Of a DNA stretch of 64,000 nucleotides, positions 31,561-40,283 are shown in pieces. Each line of letters begins with the position of its first letter. Within the stretch, counting starts at the first letter, position 1. The DNA lies in NCBI RefSeq assembly GCF_002900975.1, contig NZ_PJON01000005.1, forward strand, positions 232,858-296,857, given 5' to 3'. Source of the DNA: Tabrizicola aquatica. Lineage in GTDB: Bacteria > Pseudomonadota > Alphaproteobacteria > Rhodobacterales > Rhodobacteraceae. A program made the position numbers and the translations under genes. The notes under the pieces were generated by a model. It worked only from the letters and a program-made list of their open reading frames with translations, was not told where the DNA came from and ran no database searches.

Positions 31561-32103
31561 GTGGTCGAGACCCCTCAGCATGTGCCCAATGCGGGAAAAT
31601 CGCTGCGCAAGACCCTGCGCGAATGCACCGGCAACATCTGCCAGTGTCTTGCCGACAAGATCAACGAATTGGTCAACCGCAGCAAGGCGCCCGGCGCGGG
31701 CGGCACGCGCGGGCTGGTCGAACGCTTTGCCCAGCAGGTGGCCCCAGGGGCGCAAGGTCCGGGAACCACCGGCTGGATCAACCACGAGAACGAGATTCGC
31801 ACGCAACAGGATACGCTCCAACAGCATCTTGACGAGCATGACGGTCGCGGCTGTCCGCCGGGTGGGCTGCCCGCCGGCGCGCGCTCCTGGGCTAACAAGC
31901 CGGTCCCGTCGCCGGCGGATTGGCAGGCCAACAATCCGGTGGCCACGCCCTACACCGGCGTCACCGGCAGCGCCGCTGGCGACGTCGCGGCGGGCGCGGC
32001 AACTGTCGGACTTGGTTATCTGCTCTACCGCGGCATCCGCATGTTGCCGTCGCTGGCCCCACCCCTATGGTGGTCGATCCCCGGCAACTTGGCGGTGCCA
32101 TGA
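31561..32103 (+). CDS. Candidate T6SS effector (180 aa, unrecognised)
   Basis: A 180-aa protein with a GTG start two bases after the DUF4123 stop. Residues ~7-40 include CTGNICQCLADKINELVN. The middle reads ENEIRTQQDTLQQHLDEHDG followed by RGCPPGGLP, a pattern I associate with the end of some toxin domains (a helix listing Gln/Arg/His then G-C-(G/P)-P). Near the C-terminus a glycine-rich hydrophobic stretch (AGDVAAGAATVGLGYLLYRG) could insert into membrane. No catalytic motif is certain. Position after DUF4123 suggests cargo delivered by the spike; the toxic activity is unproven. Confidence 0.5.
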   Translation: MVETPQHVPNAGKSLRKTLRECTGNICQCLADKINELVNRSKAPGAGGTRGLVERFAQQVAPGAQGPGTTGWINHENEIRTQQDTLQQHLDEHDGRGCPPGGLPAGARSWANKPVPSPADWQANNPVATPYTGVTGSAAGDVAAGAATVGLGYLLYRGIRMLPSLAPPLWWSIPGNLAVP

Positions 32104-32127
32104 CATGAACCAAGGAACAGACTCAGC

Positions 32128-32835
32128 ATGATCTACGAAGAGCACAACCGCCCCGGTGAGGCGATCCTGCCCATGGCGCAGGATGCGGCCCTGCCGTTTT
32201 ACGGGGATGTCGGCCTGACCGATGACCCGGAAGACGCCGGCCGCTTCCAGGCGGTTTTCAAGGCGGCGATCCTTGGCAGCAATTTCGGCCATCCCCAAGC
32301 CGCGTGGGAGACTATTCAAGGGCTTGCGCCACAGATGCTGTCGCGCGACCGATCGATGGTGCTGCTGAAATGGATCCACGACGCCTATACCTATCATCCG
32401 GCCAACCCGAACATGTACTGGGCCTCGATCCTGTTGCGCTATGCCAATGCGCCAGGCGGTTGGCCAGACGTCGGTCAGACCATCGAAGAGCAGCGCCAGT
32501 TCGACGAATTCGCGGCCTTCTTCCTGCGGGAATGGGATCGCGATGGCTTCAACGCGCGGCTGGAGGCCGAGCAGAGCAAGCCCCCGACCGACTGGGACCG
32601 TCAGGTCCACATGCGCTATGGGCTGGTGCCGCTGGATGACGACGGGAAGGATTCCCTGCCGTTCCTTTATCGGATCTACCAGGGCGCCGCACTGCGCCGG
32701 GCCATCCGGGACTTCAACTTTCCTGCACGCCCGGGTTTCCCGCACGCCAAGATGCGCGCGGCGGCCCAACTGGCCGCAGACGAGGCGTGGATGCCGCCAG
32801 GCGTCCCGCTTGGCCGGATCACGGACGTCGTCTAG
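32128..32835 (+). CDS. Hypothetical protein of the VgrG island (235 aa)
   Basis: A 235-aa soluble, acidic protein (MIYEEHNRPGEAILPMAQDA ...), with no signal peptide or membrane helix visible and many aromatic residues (HDAYTYHPANPNMYWASILL). It lies in the string of rightward genes between DUF4123 and PAAR and the next gene starts one base after its stop. It could be an immunity protein for the preceding candidate effector or a further cargo component. No family recognised. Confidence 0.6.
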   Translation: MIYEEHNRPGEAILPMAQDAALPFYGDVGLTDDPEDAGRFQAVFKAAILGSNFGHPQAAWETIQGLAPQMLSRDRSMVLLKWIHDAYTYHPANPNMYWASILLRYANAPGGWPDVGQTIEEQRQFDEFAAFFLREWDRDGFNARLEAEQSKPPTDWDRQVHMRYGLVPLDDDGKDSLPFLYRIYQGAALRRAIRDFNFPARPGFPHAKMRAAAQLAADEAWMPPGVPLGRITDVV

Positions 32836-32836
32836 G

Positions 32837-33499
32837 ATGGCACCTTTGGATCCGCGCATCACGCATTGGGGCGAAGCGGCGATGCTGTTCAGCCTGGACC
32901 TCGCGTTGCCGGTGACACCCGTCATCTTCGGTGGTCGGGTCGATCCGCTGTCGCTGCGCGACGCCTTTCGCCACGCCGTGGTCCAGAACCGCAAGGCGGC
33001 GGCCGCCGGCATGGGACCGCAATTCCTGCGCGACCTTCTGGCCTGGGCGGCGAACGGTGCGCCCTGGCTGGCCGAGGTGACCGAGTTCGTCGACACGGCG
33101 CTGGTGACCGTGTCGATGCCGCAAAGCGCAGCGCGTTTGCCGTTGGGGTTCCTTACCCAGGACGAGAAGAACCGCCAGGTGACGCAGCTTCTTCCGGCCG
33201 ACCGTCGTGTCCCAGACCTGCGGCAGCGGGTTCTGTCGCTGTTGCCCCCAGCAAGCTATGCCGCGCTTTTCGCTGCGGCGGACGCGGCCGATACCCGGCT
33301 GGCGACGGGTCAGTTGACCGACTGGGATCGTCAGATGCTGACGCGCAATGCGGCGGTGATCAGCCCGCAGGACCCGCTGCGAAACCTGCTTCACTCCGCC
33401 GACCTTCGGCTGCGTGAGCAGGCACTGAAAGATGCGATGGCCGATCTGGATGACGACACCCGCGCCCGGATCGTCCAGGTCAACCGGATGGCCGCATGA
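32837..33499 (+). CDS. Hypothetical protein of the VgrG island (220 aa)
   Basis: A 220-aa protein starting at ATG 32837, one base after the previous stop. It begins MAPLDPRITHWGEAAMLFSLD and is largely helical, Ala/Leu/Asp-rich, with no membrane segment. A longer frame reaching 32441 overlaps the previous gene and is not used. Its stop overlaps the next start (ATGA). No family recognised; function in the spike island is unknown. Confidence 0.6.
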   Translation: MAPLDPRITHWGEAAMLFSLDLALPVTPVIFGGRVDPLSLRDAFRHAVVQNRKAAAAGMGPQFLRDLLAWAANGAPWLAEVTEFVDTALVTVSMPQSAARLPLGFLTQDEKNRQVTQLLPADRRVPDLRQRVLSLLPPASYAALFAAADAADTRLATGQLTDWDRQMLTRNAAVISPQDPLRNLLHSADLRLREQALKDAMADLDDDTRARIVQVNRMAA

Positions 33500-33828
33500 T
33501 GGATCGCGATCCCCTGACAGACCTGTCGCGCCGACGCCTGATCGACCTCGCACGGCAAGTCGTTGCAGCCCATCCCGCCCATTATGGTGCTGCCCCCTTG
33601 CCCTATGTGGCGCTGCAATTGCGGGAATTCCAGAAATTCTGCGAGGATGCCGGCATTACCGATCCCGCCGATACCGAACGGATCCTGCTCGCCGTGTTCC
33701 GGCCGGCGCCACAGGCGCTTTCGTCGGCGCAGACCGAATATGTCATGCATCTTATCACGGCCGACGACGCCAATCCCGCGCGCCGCGCCCTTGCCGTCAG
33801 TCGCTATCTTGCCCCCGAAGGAGGCTGA
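33496..33828 (+). CDS. Small hypothetical protein of the VgrG island (110 aa)
   Basis: A 110-aa helical protein (MMDRDPLTDLSRRRLIDLAR ... YLAPEGG) whose ATG overlaps the previous stop. It lacks signal or membrane segments. It sits directly before the PAAR gene with a 3-base gap. It may be an immunity or adaptor protein; nothing in the sequence settles this. Confidence 0.55.
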   Translation: MMDRDPLTDLSRRRLIDLARQVVAAHPAHYGAAPLPYVALQLREFQKFCEDAGITDPADTERILLAVFRPAPQALSSAQTEYVMHLITADDANPARRALAVSRYLAPEGG

Positions 33829-33831
33829 ACC

Positions 33832-34131
33832 ATGAGCAAACCCGTCAGCTTGCTTGGTCAAGCCCATGTCTGCCCGATGGTGGACCCAGGCCCGAAACCG
33901 CATATCGGTGGCCCCGTCGTCTCGCCCGGCCAAAGCTTCGTACGCTACAACGGCATCCCGGTCGCGGTCGAGGGTGGCCAATGCCTCTGCACCGGAATGC
34001 CGGGGCAGGACGGATTGGCCAAGGGGTCATCGATCGTGCGGATCAACGGCAAGGGCCTGATGCGGATCGGGGATGCGACGTCGCACGGCGGCAAGCTGGT
34101 TGCGGGCGTTCCCGGGCTGACCGCCGACTGA
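33832..34131 (+). CDS. PAAR-domain spike tip protein
   Basis: A 99-aa PAAR-type protein (LLGQAHVCPMVDPGPKPHIG-type start, GGPVVSPGQSFVRYNGIPVA, GQCLCTGMPGQDGLAKG, SSIVRINGKGLMRIGDATSHGG). The Cys/His residues (HVCP, CLC, SHGG) would bind the tip metal. PAAR proteins cap the VgrG spike and often tether effectors. It closes the vgrG gene string, supporting the island as one delivery unit. Confidence 0.88.
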   Translation: MSKPVSLLGQAHVCPMVDPGPKPHIGGPVVSPGQSFVRYNGIPVAVEGGQCLCTGMPGQDGLAKGSSIVRINGKGLMRIGDATSHGGKLVAGVPGLTAD

Positions 34132-34405
34132 CCGTCTTGAACCGCCACAGGCGAAGCGCCCCTTGCCCAATCCCGCGCGGCCAGCACGTGTCCGCGCCGT
34201 GCCGATCAAGATCTCCGCCAATTGAACCAGCCGCAACCGGATGGTGGCCATCCGTGTCTGCGCCTTTCCGCATCCCAGCATGCAGTCAAGACCGGGGGCC
34301 TGGCGCGGCGTGATCTGGAAGCGGACAGCATTGTTGATCCGATCCAGCCCGACCGCGCCAAAGCCTTAGTCGCTGACGGCCGACGTCGGCCTGTCGTTCC
34401 GCAAG
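34132..34405. other. Intergenic 274 bp between PAAR gene and surface-protein gene
   Basis: No convincing gene is seen. One short frame (34222-34422) runs through into the convergent gene and lacks a ribosome-binding site. No clear terminator, insertion-sequence end or tRNA is visible. It separates the converging PAAR and autotransporter genes. Confidence 0.5.
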
Positions 34406-37400
34406 CTAGAACTGCGTGCTGAACGACAGTGTCAAGCCATAGTCGCGATAATCGGGCGTGCCGATACCGTCGACAAAGGTCATCACGTCAAAGACCGACC
34501 GCCCGGTGCTGTGACGCAAACCGGCCTTCAGCTTCCCGCGCCAGCCCTGGAAGGCGGGCTCGATCAGCGCCGCCGCACCAGATCCGGCGCTGTCGGTGTA
34601 GACCGCCGAAAGCCCCGCCATCGGCTCCAGCACGCCATTGCCCGCGGCAAGCGTCCAGTTCAGGTCAAGGCCCAGAGCGACCTGGGATTGTTCGACGGTC
34701 TGCCCGGCGATCGTGTTGCCCAACCCGTCGACATAGGACTCTTGCCTGTCGCTGACATAGGATCCGTCGACAAAGGGCAGGACCCTGGTTGTCCCCAGCA
34801 TCATCTCGCCCTGCAGCTTGAACTGGGCAAGCAGTCGTTCGCTGTCAAAGCTGTCGGCGGGAAGCCCGAACTGCTCCACCGCGTTGCTGGTCTTTCCCCA
34901 CAGGACCCGCCCCTCATAGAACAGCGGGTGGTCCTGGACCTGTCCGGCCACATAGGGGCCGATCAGCCAGCCCGTTCCTTCGACCGTGCGACCCGGTTCG
35001 GACAGCACCATCTGGTCAAGCTCCAGCATGATGCCAAGGATCGCCCGTTCGCTCAGCCAGGCATGGGTCCCGACGGCACCAAGGACATAGCGCGTGTCAG
35101 CATCGCCGTTTTCGCCCCACTGGCCGGTAATGCTGGCCCAGACGGGATGACCGGGTTCGGTCGCATAGGTGAAACCCTTGGACGAGACGGCAACTTGTGG
35201 CCCGCCGACCGACTGCAGCAGCCGGATCAGGCCGGGCTGCGCGCCAACCAGGGCATTCGCCCGCTGCTGCAGATAGGTTGCAATGGCCGCCTCGGTTTCG
35301 CTGACGGCACCCGGCCCGGCTTCCAGCGTGTTCGACGCCAGGTTGCCGTTTGCCGCGACGTCGATGGCGCTGTCCGCCGGCAGGAAGACGCTCAGCGTGC
35401 CGCCCCCCGTCGCCGTGATCGTCAGCACATAGCTTGACCCGCTGCCGCTGATCGCCGTGGCCGTCCCGTTGGCAATGGCGAAGTCGTCCGCAGCAAGTCC
35501 CGTCACATCCTCCGAGAACAGGACATCCACCTGCACCACTGCCCCCGGCAGGACCGAGGACGGAAGTCCGGCCAGCGTCACAGTCGGTGCGGTCAGGTCA
35601 ACCGGCGCGGTCACGGTGATCGTGACGTCGTCGGCCAGACTGTCCTGGACGCCGTCGTTGACCACCAGGCTGAAGGTCAGCACCGCATCCGGTGCGTTGA
35701 ATGGCAAGCTTGGCGCGGTGAACGTCGGTTGGGCCAAAGTCGAACCGGTCAAGCTCACCCCCGGCCCGCCGGTTTGCGACCAGGTATAGGCCAGCGTCTG
35801 GCCCTCCGGGTCGGTCGATCCCGTCCCGTCCAGCGTCACCCCAGCCCCCGAGGCGACCGTCTGGTCAGCCCCCGCGTTGGCCGTGGGCACCTGATTCACG
35901 GCCGGGTTCACGGTGATCGTTACGCTGTCCGCGACGCTGTTCTGGACCCCGTCATTGACAACCAGGTCGAAGGTCAGGATGGCCGGCGCGGCGTTGAAGG
36001 CCACGGTCGGTGCGCTGAACGTCGGCTGCGCGGCGGTGGTGCTGGAAAGGTCCACTGCCGGCCCGCCGCTTTGCGACCAGGTATAGGACAGCGTCTGGTT
36101 CTCCGGGTCGGTCGACCCGGTCCCGTCCAGCGTCACCCCGGCCCCCGAGGCCACCGTCTGGTCGGCCCCCGCGTTGGCCGTGGGCACCTGGTTCACGGCA
36201 GGGTTGACGGTAATCGTCACGCTGTCCGCGACGCTGCTCAGGAAGCCGTCATCGGCGACCAGTTCGAAGGTCAGGACGACCGGCGCGGCATTGAAGGCCA
36301 CGGTCGGCGCGGTGAACGTCGGCTGGGGGGCAACGGGGCTGGAAAGGACCACTGCCGGCCCGCCGGTTTGCGACCAGATGAAGGCCATCGCCTGGCCCTC
36401 CTGGTCGGTCGACCCCCTCGCGTCCAGTGTCACCCCGGCGCCCGAGGCCACCGTCTGGTCAGCCCCCGCATTGGCGGTCGGCGGCTGGTTCACGGCCGGG
36501 CTGACGGTGATCACCACGCTGTCCGCGACGCTGTTCTGGACCCCGTCATTGACGATCAGACTGAAGGTCAGGACGACCGGCGCGGCGTTGAAGGCCACGG
36601 TCGGTGCGCTGAACGTCGGCTGCGCGGCGGTGGTGCTGGAAAGGACCACCCCCGGCCCGCCGGTTTGCGACCAGGTATAGGACAGCGTCTGGCCCTCCGG
36701 GTCGGTCGACCCGGTCCCGTCCAGCGTCACCCCGGCCCCCGAGGCCACCGTCTGGTCAGCCCCCGCGTTGCTGTTGGGTGCCTGATTGTTGGTCACTGCA
36801 AGGGTGAAGGCTTCGACTTCGAAATATCTGCCCGGCCCCGTGCTGGCATCGGTCACCCGGATGGTCACCGGGAAGGAACTGCCAGGATCCGAGGTCGTGC
36901 CGCTGAGAAGGCCGCCCGAAGACAGAGTTATTCCCGCAGGCAGGGCGCCCGTTTCAATCTGGAACTCATAAGGAGCAACCCCTCCGATTACCGCCAGTTG
37001 CTGGCTGAACGGCTGGCCGCGCGACGCGGTTCCACTTCCCGCAAGCAGTGCGAGAGTTGGGTTCTGAACCGATCCGGTATAGCCCTTGTCGACCGAGATG
37101 CCGTTGGCATCCGTGGACCTGACCGCGAAGGAATAGGCTCCACGCTCGGTCGGTGTGCCGCTCAGCACGCCACCCTGGCTTAGCGACGTGCCGGCGGGAA
37201 CGGTCCCGGCCGCCACCGCGTAGGTGTAGCTTCCCGTTCCGCCGGTCGAAGTCAGCGTCTGGGAAAACGGCGTGCCGGCCTGCAATGTCGGCAAAGCCCC
37301 GGGCGCTACCGTGATCGGCGAGGCCGAGGCGGTGATCGTGATGGTGAACAGCACGTCGTCGTTTCCCGTGCCGTCGGCCCCGGTCAACTCGAACACGTCG

Positions 37401-37735
37401 GTGCCGCCAATTCCGGTCGATCCGTTATGGCTGTAGTCCAGAAACCATTCGTCGCCCGTGCGCCGCGTGGTCGCCGTGCCATGGTCCTCGAAATCCGCAG
37501 GGCCGGTGCTGCCGCCGTCAATGACGCCAATGCCGATGAAGCCGATGTTGGACGCGCAATCGGTGATGTTGATCGTCACGGTCCCCCCGCTGCTGACCGT
37601 GGCCGTTTGCGGAGGACATTCCGTTGACAGGTGCTGCGCTGCGGCCGGCAGGGCAAAGAAGGACGCCAACAAGATCAATGTGACCGCAAGCACGGGCTTT
37701 AGAATTCTTGCGAAAGGTCTTGTCAGTCTGGACAC
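34406..37735 (-). CDS. Autotransporter-like surface protein with Ig/PKD-type repeats
   Basis: A 1109-aa protein starting at GTG 37735, preceded by AGGAG at 8 bases; the longer frame to 37957 would put 74 non-signal residues before a clear signal peptide (ARILKPVLAVTLILLASFFA-LPAAAQ, cut at ~34). Then follow an Ig-like domain (~35-130), two putative-Ig units with GTPxxxGxYSF (~135-310), four near-identical PKD-like units with NAGADQTVASGAGVTLD, and an Ig-like DLTAPTVTLAGLPSSVLPG unit. Residues ~820-1109 form a beta-barrel ending in Phe (LTLSFSTQF), like autotransporter translocators. It is probably an outer-membrane adhesin. Confidence 0.8.
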   Translation of the reverse strand: MSRLTRPFARILKPVLAVTLILLASFFALPAAAQHLSTECPPQTATVSSGGTVTINITDCASNIGFIGIGVIDGGSTGPADFEDHGTATTRRTGDEWFLDYSHNGSTGIGGTDVFELTGADGTGNDDVLFTITITASASPITVAPGALPTLQAGTPFSQTLTSTGGTGSYTYAVAAGTVPAGTSLSQGGVLSGTPTERGAYSFAVRSTDANGISVDKGYTGSVQNPTLALLAGSGTASRGQPFSQQLAVIGGVAPYEFQIETGALPAGITLSSGGLLSGTTSDPGSSFPVTIRVTDASTGPGRYFEVEAFTLAVTNNQAPNSNAGADQTVASGAGVTLDGTGSTDPEGQTLSYTWSQTGGPGVVLSSTTAAQPTFSAPTVAFNAAPVVLTFSLIVNDGVQNSVADSVVITVSPAVNQPPTANAGADQTVASGAGVTLDARGSTDQEGQAMAFIWSQTGGPAVVLSSPVAPQPTFTAPTVAFNAAPVVLTFELVADDGFLSSVADSVTITVNPAVNQVPTANAGADQTVASGAGVTLDGTGSTDPENQTLSYTWSQSGGPAVDLSSTTAAQPTFSAPTVAFNAAPAILTFDLVVNDGVQNSVADSVTITVNPAVNQVPTANAGADQTVASGAGVTLDGTGSTDPEGQTLAYTWSQTGGPGVSLTGSTLAQPTFTAPSLPFNAPDAVLTFSLVVNDGVQDSLADDVTITVTAPVDLTAPTVTLAGLPSSVLPGAVVQVDVLFSEDVTGLAADDFAIANGTATAISGSGSSYVLTITATGGGTLSVFLPADSAIDVAANGNLASNTLEAGPGAVSETEAAIATYLQQRANALVGAQPGLIRLLQSVGGPQVAVSSKGFTYATEPGHPVWASITGQWGENGDADTRYVLGAVGTHAWLSERAILGIMLELDQMVLSEPGRTVEGTGWLIGPYVAGQVQDHPLFYEGRVLWGKTSNAVEQFGLPADSFDSERLLAQFKLQGEMMLGTTRVLPFVDGSYVSDRQESYVDGLGNTIAGQTVEQSQVALGLDLNWTLAAGNGVLEPMAGLSAVYTDSAGSGAAALIEPAFQGWRGKLKAGLRHSTGRSVFDVMTFVDGIGTPDYRDYGLTLSFSTQF
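35600..36790 (-). repeat. Four 297-bp tandem repeats in the surface-protein gene
   Basis: A shared 20-base marker beginning ACCGTCTGGTC recurs at 35856, 36153, 36450 and 36747, exactly 297 bases (99 codons) apart. The units are close copies at DNA level, encoding the PKD-like domains. Copy number could vary between strains by slippage or recombination. Confidence 0.9.
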
Positions 37736-38084
37736 GATTTCTTCTCCTGGTCTTTGGCCTGCAGCAGCGTGATAGTTGCAGCGCGACGTGCGGCAGCATT
37801 GTGCAGTTTTTCTGCGCCCGTGAAAGTGCGCATTCTCACATTCCGCGATGATGTTTGCTTTGCACGGCAAATGCCCATGCGCCAGAAAGCCGGGCGAAAC
37901 CCAGGAATTCCTCAAATACAGGTCTTGAGCTGCCAGAAACTCACTTGATCCCTGCAATCAACAGGCTCACGCAATTGGCTGGGGGCAGGCTTCCATCAAT
38001 CCTGGGGAATCGGCCGCCACAAAGCCCATATGCCCCAAGCCACCGGCGGCAGCCGGATACCTAGCACAACCTACTTGGGGGAAT
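37736..38084. other. Intergenic region upstream of the surface-protein gene (349 bp)
   Basis: Noncoding gap between the GTG start of the autotransporter-like gene and the tRNA-Ser gene. It is less GC-rich than the surroundings (e.g. around 37780-37880) and should hold the promoter of the leftward gene, but I see no clean -35/-10 pair. Short frames here lack ribosome-binding sites. Confidence 0.5.
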
Positions 38085-38174
<90 letters not shown>

Positions 38175-38354
38175 GCGCTTCAGGGGTCGTCTATGTGGGC
38201 GGCTGGATAGCCGGGTCTTGAGCGGGGCGCAAGGGGCAATCCGCGCCGTTTCGCCGATCACGGCCTGTTGCGCGCGGCGCGCTTGGCAAGGGGGCGGCAA
38301 GCCTTTACCTCTGGGCCGACCGATCCGGGCCTGCGCCCATCCGAAGGACTGCCG

Positions 38355-39209
38355 ATGCCGCTTCGCCGCCTTGCCCTTTCCACGCTGCTGGCCCTTGCCG
38401 CGCCCCTGTCCCTGCCGGCCCTTGCGCAGGACGCCCCGGCGGCCCAGGCCGACGTGCCCGCCCTGTCGCAGGCGCTGCGGCTGGATGACCTGTTTGCCGT
38501 CCTCAAGGACGAAGGCGTCGCCTATGGCAAGGACCTTGAGGCGCAGATGTTCCCCGGCGGCGGCGGCCCCCGGTGGGAGGCCGAGGTCGCCGCGATCTAC
38601 GACACCACCCGCCTGCGCGACGGGTTCGACTCCGTCCTGCAACGCGAACTGGCGCAGGACCCGGCCGTCCTGGCCGAGATCACCGGCTTTTTCACCTCGG
38701 ACCTCGGGCGCCGCGTCGTCGGGCTGGAGATCGACGCCCGCCGCGCCTTTCTGGACCAAGCGCAGGAAGAAGCCGCCCGCGTCGCGGCCGAGACCCGGGC
38801 CTCGGACCGCGACCCCAAGGTCAAGCTTCTGGACCGGTTCATCGCCGCCGGCGACCTGATCGAGATGAACGTGGCCGGCGGCCTTTCGGGCAACCTCGCC
38901 TTCCTGACCGGCATGGCCGAAACCTCGGCCGACGGCACCATGCTGCCCCAGGATGAGCTGATGTCCCAGGTCTGGGGCCAGGAAGAGCAGATCCGCGCCG
39001 ATACGACCTCGTGGCTGCACGCCTACCTTGGGCTTGCCTACGCCCCCCTGACCGAGGCGGAACTGGCCGCCTATGCCGATTTCATGGAAACCCCCGCCGG
39101 GCAACGGCTGAACGCGGCCCTTTTCGCCGCCTTTGACGAGGTGTTCCGCGACGTGTCCTACCAGTTGGGCCGGGCGGCCGGCCGGGCCTCGCAGGGGCGC
39201 GATATCTAA
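38355..39209 (+). CDS. Exported DUF2059-type protein
   Basis: The 284-aa protein starts at ATG 38355 with a signal peptide (LRRLALSTLLALAAPLSLPALAQ, cut near 25). The remainder is helical; the C-terminal part (TEAELAAYADFMETPAGQRL then NAALFAAF) is the DUF2059 pattern of periplasmic proteins. It is a small periplasmic protein of unknown function, common in Rhodobacterales. A longer frame from 38268 has no signal peptide at its start and is not preferred. Confidence 0.72.
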   Translation: MPLRRLALSTLLALAAPLSLPALAQDAPAAQADVPALSQALRLDDLFAVLKDEGVAYGKDLEAQMFPGGGGPRWEAEVAAIYDTTRLRDGFDSVLQRELAQDPAVLAEITGFFTSDLGRRVVGLEIDARRAFLDQAQEEAARVAAETRASDRDPKVKLLDRFIAAGDLIEMNVAGGLSGNLAFLTGMAETSADGTMLPQDELMSQVWGQEEQIRADTTSWLHAYLGLAYAPLTEAELAAYADFMETPAGQRLNAALFAAFDEVFRDVSYQLGRAAGRASQGRDI

Positions 39210-39219
39210 GGGCCGACGC

Positions 39220-39248
39220 TTGACTCCCGCCGGGGTTCGCCGCATAAG
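39220..39248 (+). promoter_or_regulatory. Candidate rplU-rpmA promoter
   Basis: TTGACT (39220-39225) and CATAAG (39243-39248) are separated by 17 bases. They lie ~140 bases upstream of rplU, leaving a GC-rich leader with an AAGGAAAG site next to the start. Confidence 0.5.
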
Positions 39249-39389
39249 CGCGCATCCCGGCGTGGGGCGACTCGCGCCGGGACCCTATTTTCATGACGCC
39301 CGCAAGGGCGCGCTGTCCGACGGCGGGGAAACCCCGCGAACGCCCGGCAACGGGGGCCACAGGACGCGGAGCAAGAGAAGGAAAGACCC

Positions 39390-39836
39390 ATGTTTGCGGT
39401 CCTCAAGACCGGCGGCAAGCAATACAAGGTGCAGGCGGGTGACGTTCTGCGTGTTGAAAAGCTTGATGCCGTCGCTGGCGAAAAGATCCAGTTCAACGAC
39501 ATCCTGATGGTCGACACCACCGTTGGTGCGCCGCTGGTTGCAGGCGCGGCCGTCCAGGCCGAGGTCATCGACCAGATCAAGGGCGAAAAGACCATCCACT
39601 TCGTCAAGCGTCGCCGCAAGCATTCGTCGCAGCGCACCAAGGGCCACCGCCAGCAGCTGACGCTGGTCCGCGTGACCGAGGTTCTGGCGACCGGCGCCGA
39701 CAAGACCGGCGTGAAGGCTGCCACCGGCACTGCCGCCGCCCGCGTCGCCGCGCATGAGGCCCCTGGCGCTGCGAAAGCCGCCGCCCCGGCCGAGAAACCG
39801 AAGCGTGCCGCCAAGGCCGCTGCAGCGCAGGAGTAA
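39390..39836 (+). CDS. rplU: 50S ribosomal protein L21
   Basis: Residues 1-102 are a standard L21 (MFAVLKTGGKQYKVQAGDVL ... IHFVKRRRKHSSQRTKGHRQ ... LTLVRVTEV). It is followed by an Ala/Lys-rich extension of about 45 residues (ATGTAAARVAAHEAPGAAKA ... PKRAAKAAAAQE). It binds 23S rRNA in the large subunit. It precedes rpmA by 6 bases, as in most bacteria. GAAGGAAAG provides the ribosome-binding site. Confidence 0.97.
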   Translation: MFAVLKTGGKQYKVQAGDVLRVEKLDAVAGEKIQFNDILMVDTTVGAPLVAGAAVQAEVIDQIKGEKTIHFVKRRRKHSSQRTKGHRQQLTLVRVTEVLATGADKTGVKAATGTAAARVAAHEAPGAAKAAAPAEKPKRAAKAAAAQE

Positions 39837-39842
39837 TCCCCC

Positions 39843-40112
39843 ATGGCACACAAGAAAGCAGGCGGTTCATCCCGCAACGGTCGCGACAGCGCCGGTCGTC
39901 GCCTGGGCATCAAGCTTTTCGGCGGTCAGGCTGCCATTCCGGGCAACATCATCTGCCGTCAGCGCGGGACCCAGTGGTTCCCGGGTGAAGGCGTTGGCAT
40001 GGGCACCGACCATACCATCTTCGCGAAAGTCGAGGGCCGCGTTACCTTCAAGAAGGGTCTGAAGGGTCGCACCTTCATTTCCGTCCTCCCCGTGGCGGAG
40101 GCAGCCGAGTAA
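39843..40112 (+). CDS. rpmA: 50S ribosomal protein L27
   Basis: The 89-aa protein begins [20 protein letters not shown] and contains [17 protein letters not shown] and [14 protein letters not shown], the L27 signature. The N-terminal arm reaches the peptidyl-transferase centre. It forms an operon with rplU and is followed by a strong terminator. Confidence 0.98.
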   Translation: MAHKKAGGSSRNGRDSAGRRLGIKLFGGQAAIPGNIICRQRGTQWFPGEGVGMGTDHTIFAKVEGRVTFKKGLKGRTFISVLPVAEAAE

Positions 40113-40138
40113 GCCGAACCTTTACAATCGGATTGTAG

Positions 40139-40174
40139 AAGGGGGATCGGCCGAAGGGCCGGTCCCCTTTTCCG
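40139..40174 (+). terminator. Rho-independent terminator after rpmA
   Basis: A GGGGATCGGCC / GGCCGGTCCCC stem with a GAA loop is followed by TTTT, 28 bases after the rpmA stop. This ends the rplU-rpmA transcript. Confidence 0.85.
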
Positions 40175-40283
40175 TTTCCGGGTCCGGACGCGAAATGTGG
40201 CAACACGCCGCGAAAGGGCCAAACATTCGGGCGATTGCGCGGCTAGCCGACAATCCCCACATGCGCTTCAAAGGAGGGAAGCC

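Noticed and set aside
34222..34422. 66-aa frame after the PAAR gene
   Set aside because: No ribosome-binding site, overlaps the end of the convergent gene and has no recognisable domain; no insertion-sequence feature could be shown either.
35600..36790. CRISPR-like regular repeats
   Set aside because: The period is 297 bases and stays in frame through a coding sequence; repeats are long and there are no spacers or cas genes.
35729..37183. 484-aa plus-strand frame opposite the surface protein
   Set aside because: Its repeats are simply the complement of the PKD units; no start signal.
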